A DNA stretch of 64,000 nt from Phorcus lineatus. Lineage: Eukaryota > Mollusca > Gastropoda > Trochida > Trochidae. The DNA is taken from assembly GCA_921293015.1 (NCBI GenBank), contig OV121082.1:44350971-44414970 (forward strand). The letters are read 5' to 3'. Below are positions 58,345 to 64,000 of this stretch, piece by piece. Numbering within the stretch: the first letter of the stretch is position 1; the number at the start of each line of letters is the position of its first letter. The notes under the pieces are model-generated. The model was not told the origin of the DNA, ran no database searches, and was given only the letters and a program-made list of their open reading frames with translations. A program made the position numbers and the translations under genes.

Positions 58345-60276
58345 TAGGCAAGAAATCGAAGACTCGTAAACACATCAGCAGAGAACACGCAGAAAACATG
58401 CAATTTTTTCCGTTTTTCAGGAATGAAATACGTCACATTTTTAAAACTATAGTTCTATTGTATATAAAGTACGATGAACTAATCGTTTTTGAAAGGTTTA
58501 GACTTGAAATTTGAGTGCATGTTTGTTGTAATAGAAGAAAGAATTGGAACCAAATATTTTTATAGATAGTGTTGAAGCAGTGCATTTTTATAATTTTGAA
58601 ATCTTTTTACAAAGCTTGTGCAAATAAGTTAACAAAATATTTATTTCATTATGTTATTATAAATCGTGATTAAATTGAGAGACAAATATTTTCACGTATG
58701 GCATTGCTATGAATGAATGATATAATGTTCTTAGCATTACTATATTTTGATATCAGTTTTCACAATATTTTTAAAATGATTCAGCTTTCGATCTTTAATA
58801 TAATATCATATGATCGTTTTACAAAATACATTTCTAACGCGTTCGATATAGTTATACCATCTAAGAAGTTAAGCTTTTCATATAACAATAAAAGTTTAAC
58901 CTACATAAGAATAAGAATTTTGTTTATAAACTCGTGATGAATTTCACTGGTTCGACGTTTATAGTGATTATTCGAAATGTGTTGTACCATATAATAGACA
59001 TATTTTTCAAAGAGAAATTTTAAAGTAAGTCCATAAACGTTTACTGATTAAATCATATTATATTGTCAACCAAGATAGAAGTGAATCTGAAACTGCAAAT
59101 GAGAGAGTGAAATCACGTCGATAGAATAAAATGACTCACTCCAAATGGAAAGACGTCAGGGTAATTAGAATGTTTTGTATCCTGAGCAATGATGTTGAAA
59201 ATAAATATGATAAATGTGAGGATTCAATATGAACTTTTAGTTACATCATTGTACAAACTTATTGTACGTATTAGTTGGAATTAGAATATCTGTAAATATA
59301 TACTCAAAGAAATAAAGAAACCCCGATATTCAATATCAGAATATTATTATATTGGACAGTGCATAGAAGTGAAAACGTCGGACAAACAATACATCGTTTG
59401 TAACAAAAAGAAAATGTGTCGACGTTTTAAGCGGTAACGAAAGAAACAGAGTATTTGGTGACATTTTAACAGGGCGATGGCGACAGGCTGTTAAATAGAA
59501 AAGGGGAATACAAAAAATGTGACAAGAAAATGAACTCTCGTCTTGTAGACAAAATTGGTAAGCGAAACATTATTGTAAGAAGAGTGGATATTGTGTAAGA
59601 ACCTTTACTGAAATATTAATGTATTTGCAAGCTATGATGAAGACACCATTTTGTCGAAACATGGAAGCAAATGAATAAATGTATGCGGCCAAGATCTCCG
59701 TGGTTTCGTTTTTTCTTCTCCCGTATTTGTTTTTACTGAAAATAAAAAAAGTTAAACACTATTAGAATCTCATCAACATCAAATCATTGATTTGTTAGCT
59801 AAGGGAATTTAGTATACGAAAAAATCGTTAGTTTAGAATAGAGAAAACATGTTAGCGAAAAGCATATGAAACAAATATTGTTTGGGCTGGCAATCAATTG
59901 AGACTAAATTGTTTTGTGAGAAACAAATTTTTTTGGTCAGCAAAAACATGAAACGATAATATTTTTTGTGAGCTGAAAAATCAAACAAATAGTGTTGTTA
60001 GAAATAAGGGGGAAATGTAATCAAAATGACATCATCAAGATAGGGAAAATTGCATTAGGGTTTGTAGCAAAACAGTGAAAATAATTCTGTTGTGATTAAT
60101 ACAATGAAAAGGCACTTTTTTATTTTTGCAACAATAAAACGTTATTCTGGTAGGAGTACCCTTTATTACCCGTGGAAACACAATAGTAATGAATCTTTCT
60201 TAGAACATGTTAGAGATATCGATGTTATCAAACGTTTATGATATGTACAAATAATAGCTGAAGTAAAAGAGCAACG

Positions 60277-60302
60277 TTCTAAGGGGAGTAACTCTTTTAG
60301 AA
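60277..60302. repeat. Imperfect palindrome with dispersed motif aaggggagtaactct
   Basis: A 26-bp near-palindrome with outer arms ttctaa/ttagaa and an inner ggagt/actct match. It contains the aaggggag(n)taact motif found at several other places in the window. Confidence 0.5.
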
Positions 60303-63057
60303 TTTTTGTAACCGCTTAAAGTAAAATCACCCCACAGAATACAAGCATATACTCGCTGAATTACAGATTTTAAAATTCGTGTCTCTGGAACCCACGTTAT
60401 TCCTATATTTGTAATACTAGTTATATTGTGTGATTCATTGGTTCATTGGTACATTATTACTCTATAGTACGGGAGTAGGGTGTATATTTACATCTGCCTT
60501 TTTCAAGCTACCTTTATTTGTAATTTGAATTCCAGAAGGGGTCCTTTTAAGCAGAAGGTTGACTAAGGATGCACACATAAAATGTCCTCGGGCACAGACA
60601 AACGGAATCCGCAATAGTATGAAGTGAAATGGGGCAAGTCAACGTAGGCTTAGAATAGTTAGGCTTCAAGAAAAGTAAACCCTTGTGAATACTGTATATA
60701 TATAGTTACCTATTCTTATGATCTATTCTAAATCACCTATTGGAAAATGGAAATTATGGCATATTAATTTGCATTAACGTACATCGTTGCAGCGAGTTAT
60801 CACGTAAGATTATTTATGAAATATTATAGAAATTGGAACTGAAGCTCCAAAGTCTTTTATAAAATATCTTTTTCGATTAAAACAATCATTCAATCATTTA
60901 TTTATTTTTATTAAACTTCCATAATACAATAAGCTAAATAGAAAAGAGAACCTCCCTCCCTCTCAACTTTTGATTTGTTCTTTTCTTACTTTCTCACTGA
61001 ACATCTACATGTTCATAAGATCAACTAACGAATATGACAATCCTGCTACGTTAACAATCAAAGACGATCTAAAATCATCTGAGCGCCCTCTCTATGTGTG
61101 TCTCATATCGTGTTGATAAGAAGCAAATGCGGATCACACTAACAGTAAAGGACAGGTCATTTTCAGCGATTGAGTGAATTGAATTCTATACTGGAGACTT
61201 TTTATCAAAAATCATCTATGCATACAATACTTCCCGAATCATCACTACGAACAAAATTACCAATCCCTTATCTTTAATTCTCTTTAACTTAGCTTACGTT
61301 TTTGAAATTTTGAAAGGAAACCAACATTTCACAAGTTGAGAACAACCATTTGTTATCATATCATATTTTACGAAATCCCTTCTCTATAAATTCGGACACG
61401 CTGTCAGTAATTTATTTTTATGTTGTACGAAAGTTGAATAGCCTTTTGGTTTGATTTTGTATACGTTGGAAGGTTGTGTGCTTTCCGTAGTTCAGCTGTT
61501 CCTAAGTGACCCTCAAAGAAATACAAATTCCTCTGGGTATTATCATTGTAATTATGAAATACCAAGTGAAAAAAAAAATTAAATCAACAGTAAATTTTAT
61601 TCAACAAAGTATGGAGCAACTTTGAATTCAAATATTGTTTAAGTTATTGTCAACTTTCTCTTTCCACAATTAAAAAAAAATCATTAACTACGTAGTATGC
61701 TTAACTAGGATAAAAAGTAACAAACATTTAAAAGATACCCAAAAATTTGTAATTTGTAACAATAATAAAAATCGCACCATTATTATATCTAAAATAATAA
61801 CTCTAAAAATAAAATAAAAAGTAACAGCAGTAATAATTGCACAGTTCTTAAGATAATGATATGCAAAAATATGAAAAACATGCATATAAATATTATCTGA
61901 ATAATTACAATAAAGATCTTAATAACTTATATACAATTTCATTCCCGCCCGGAAGCTAGACATTCTTGTCCAAGCAGTAACCTCAGGCATTGTGGAAACA
62001 TTTCATAACACGGTAGTTTTCTTGACCAAATGATGGATCACTACATTTAAATCACACGATCGATGTACAGGAAATGGATTCTGAGCTTTCCAAAACTAAA
62101 AAGGAATGTTTTGTTTCGAATATTTATAGATATTTCATTCTGCAATTGTTGATATCACATATGTGATTCAAACATAAGATTTACACATTATAACTAAATA
62201 GTTGATTGATTTAAACGAGCCTGTATCATATAACACATCTTCATAGCGGTAAATTGCAAGGTTAATGTGACTAAGCAAAATGTGAAACAAAAACTGTATC
62301 GAAACATTGGAAAACTAGCTAGAAACTCTATAACAAATCAATGCACAGTAGACAAATATAAATAAGTTGTTTCAATACAAACTCAAAAGGAAAATAATGA
62401 ATGTCAAAGTGAAAAGTTGTATTTCATGAAGGTCAATTAAGTTCATTTCTCAAACATATCCAATGAAATACATAGTAACATTTATCATAAATTACGGATC
62501 ACACGAAAACTGAACATTGAATATAGATTGAGTACAAAATTCTTTATCTCTTTCTGAAGATTTGAAAATTAAACAACAACCCATTAAAACATGTTATCAT
62601 ATACGTTTTTTCTTATTTCTCTATCAACATAATTTACTAGTTCTTTCCTTTATGAAATATATTTCATATTTCAAGTATATATATCCTTGTTCTTATAACA
62701 CATTTCATAATAATGAAATACTTTAGGCATTGCACATTGAATAGCTTATCGACTTGGGTTTGATTACGAAATCCGTCAATATCTATACATACATTTCTGA
62801 TCGAAAAATAAATTAAGAAATAGTTTTAAAAAAATTAAGGATTGTATTACCGTAAGTTGAATGAATTGGTATCCGACGCATTATCACTGGTTGCCATTTA
62901 CAAAGAATAGTGCTTGTCTATTCGTCTTAATACCGCTGACATCAAAACAATTCTGAATGAAAATGTAAAGAATCTGTCTCCATACCTTTTCATCTTGCTG
63001 TGGGAAGATGGTACTAAAGATTGCAACACAAGTACAATCTCATTGGTTGCAGTACAG

Positions 63058-63063
63058 TTTTAA
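63058..63063 (-). promoter_or_regulatory. Possible poly(A) signal ATTAAA of the minus-strand receptor
   Basis: On the minus strand ATTAAA occurs about 135 bases after the receptor stop, followed by a GT-rich stretch (gattgtacttgtgttg). It is the first reasonable signal downstream; use is inferred. Confidence 0.35.
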
Positions 63064-63198
63064 TCAACACCAGAATGGTTCCCGATCCTCTAAAAAGCTA
63101 GCATCAACATTTTTATCATAAGAAGCTGATGTTAAGAAAACTACAAGTTTCACTGGTCGAAATGAAGAAGGCATGAACATTCGGCATTTGTCATTAAT

Positions 63199-63527
63199 TT
63201 AAGTACCGCTTGTACCAAACTTAGCACCCCTCTCCATGGTCGACTCACCACTGCTGCCAACATTACTCTCATTGGTCATAACACTAGCTGTTCCGGCAGT
63301 GCTACTGCTCTTACTCTTAGAAACCAATTCCATCTTTGAGATGTCTCTCCTGCCCGACTTGGTCTTTCTGGAGCAAAGGTTGCTCCAACTCTCTCTGACC
63401 TGTTTGTTACGGGCTGTGAAGAGGAGGAAGATCAAGAAGCCCTGGGTGGACGCCGTCACACAGAAGATGTACTGGAAGAGCACCTTTGCTTCAGCCACAG
63501 CCAGGTACCCGAACACCCAGCTCAAGC
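63199..63527 (-). CDS. Family-B seven-transmembrane receptor, last exon (TM6 end, TM7, C-tail)
   Basis: On the minus strand this exon follows acceptor ttttgcag (ending at 63,528), completes a Gly codon, and ends with TAA at 63,199-63,201. It encodes LSWVFGYLAVAEAKVLFQYI, the end of TM6 and the following loop. TM7 then reads FCVTASTQGFLIFLLFTARN, followed by KQVRESW. The (T/S)WVFG and QGFxIFxxF motifs are typical of adhesion/secretin-type (7tm_2) receptors. The tail of about 60 residues is rich in Ser, Thr, Gly and Lys (SKSKSSSTAGTAS), suited to phosphorylation, and ends SGT. Subfamily cannot be fixed, as the ectodomain is outside the window. Confidence 0.88.
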
Positions 63528-63807
63528 CTGCAAAACATAGACTAAGCAAGTGCGGCAAGCGTTTGACATTTTTCAGTTTTGACTGTTTTAGATCCTTAAA
63601 ACGTATTTAAAACAAATGGTTGCAAGTCAAAAGAACCGAAATTTGGTGTAATTGTCTAAAACCTGAATGAATAAATCCGTGATTTCAATACGGACAAAAA
63701 CACCTAGTCAAAAAGATCAAAACATGCTGGACTACACACTGTGTGGTTCTACTTCCTTACATTAGCATTACATGCGAGTCTTCATAAGCGCCAGCTATCA
63801 TACTTAC
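63528..63807 (-). other. Last intron of the minus-strand receptor (280 bp)
   Basis: Phase-1 intron with donor g|gtaagt at 63,807 and acceptor ttttgcag at 63,528. It splits the Gly codon of the ILFG-LSWVFG TM6 sequence. Nothing else is seen. Confidence 0.85.
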
Positions 63808-64000
63808 CAAAGAGGATAAAACAGAAAAACGAGACCCTGGCGTTCAGCATTTTCCGCTTATGCTCAGATTTCTTTTGGCCAACGTTCCTCTTCTCACAGA
63901 TATTGAACACAATCAGTAGGTAGAGCATCAAGTTACACAGCAGTATAAGGCCGATAGGAATGGCAAAGGCGTACAGAGACGTGGTCCAAGACATCCAGCA
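63808..64000 (-). CDS. Family-B seven-transmembrane receptor, TM5 to TM6 exon (partial)
   Basis: On the minus strand the exon runs in from beyond the window edge and ends before gtaagt. It begins CWMSWTTSLY, the extracellular loop 2 Cys-Trp conserved in family-B receptors. TM5 follows (AFAIPIGLILLCN, then LYLLIVFNIC), then a basic loop 3 (EKRNVGQKKSEHKRKMLNAR). TM6 starts with VSFFCFILFG. It joins the last exon in phase. The ATG at 63,994 is internal. It resembles adhesion or methuselah-like receptors; TM1-TM4 and the N-terminus lie right of the window. Confidence 0.86.

Larger units (their letters stand above)
56391..63057. other. Intergenic region
   Basis: About 6.7 kb between the tail ends of unc5 and the minus-strand receptor. 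It contains a MITE (56,874-57,025), a possible orphan minus-strand first exon (57,337-57,435) with a 25-bp palindrome, an E-box/ETS cluster (58,321-58,344), and a palindromic copy of a dispersed motif (60,277-60,302). The remainder (58,400-60,270 and 60,310-63,050) is AT-rich and I see no gene in it. Confidence 0.65.

Noticed and set aside
59299-59340. ctcaaagaaataaagaaacc resembling a Tc1/mariner-type end
   Set aside because: No matching inverted end or TA duplication found nearby, so it remains a loose resemblance.
63236-63610. 124-codon plus-strand open frame
   Set aside because: It is antisense to the last exon of the minus-strand receptor, whose TM7 homology is clear.
1-64000. CRISPR arrays, operons, prokaryotic genes, capsid- or envelope-bearing elements
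   Set aside because: The window shows a spliced animal gene throughout. The only mobile elements I can support are one SINE and one MITE; no protease, polymerase, integrase or capsid-like frames were seen.

Overview
This is animal nuclear DNA: AT-rich, with short coding exons bounded by GT/AG splice sites and separated by introns of up to about 8.3 kb. A tRNA-derived SINE whose 3' part contains 'ggcgttaaacaccaactcac' suggests a mollusc, perhaps a gastropod. That assignment is recalled, not searched.

The plus strand from 51 to about 56,390 carries most of one gene: a netrin receptor of the UNC5 family. I place 16 constitutive exons whose reading phases agree at every junction. They encode, in order, Ig1, Ig2, two thrombospondin type 1 repeats, one membrane segment, a cytoplasmic linker, ZU5, UPA and a C-terminal death domain. 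Together they give about 941 residues plus the stop at 53,454-53,456. The signal peptide, promoter and first exon(s) lie left of the window. The 3' UTR has an early poly(A) signal at 53,918 and a strong late one at 56,363.

The most interesting observation is in the 9.8 kb between the second TSP1 exon and the membrane exon. Two small unannotated exons there, 29,267-29,323 (57 bp) and 30,728-30,769 (42 bp), have good splice sites, are open, and are both phase 1-1. Each could be included or skipped without changing frame, so the juxtamembrane stalk could exist in four forms. A YCAY cluster lies before the first and two GCATG motifs lie after the second. Every exon from TSP1-1 to the first ZU5 exon is also phase 1-1, so this whole block can be spliced modularly.

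The introns contain a 73-bp triplication, a 28-bp purine-rich minisatellite, a diverged tandem array of about 160-190 bp units, the SINE with a perfect 12-bp target-site duplication, and several complex stretches that may be enhancers. The intergenic part (about 56,390-63,050) has a 152-bp MITE with perfect 21-bp terminal inverted repeats and a 9-bp target-site duplication, a 25-bp palindrome inside a possible orphan minus-strand first exon, and an E-box/ETS cluster.

The right edge holds the last two exons of a minus-strand family-B (adhesion/secretin/methuselah-like) seven-transmembrane receptor, tail-to-tail with unc5. Its upstream part is outside the window.
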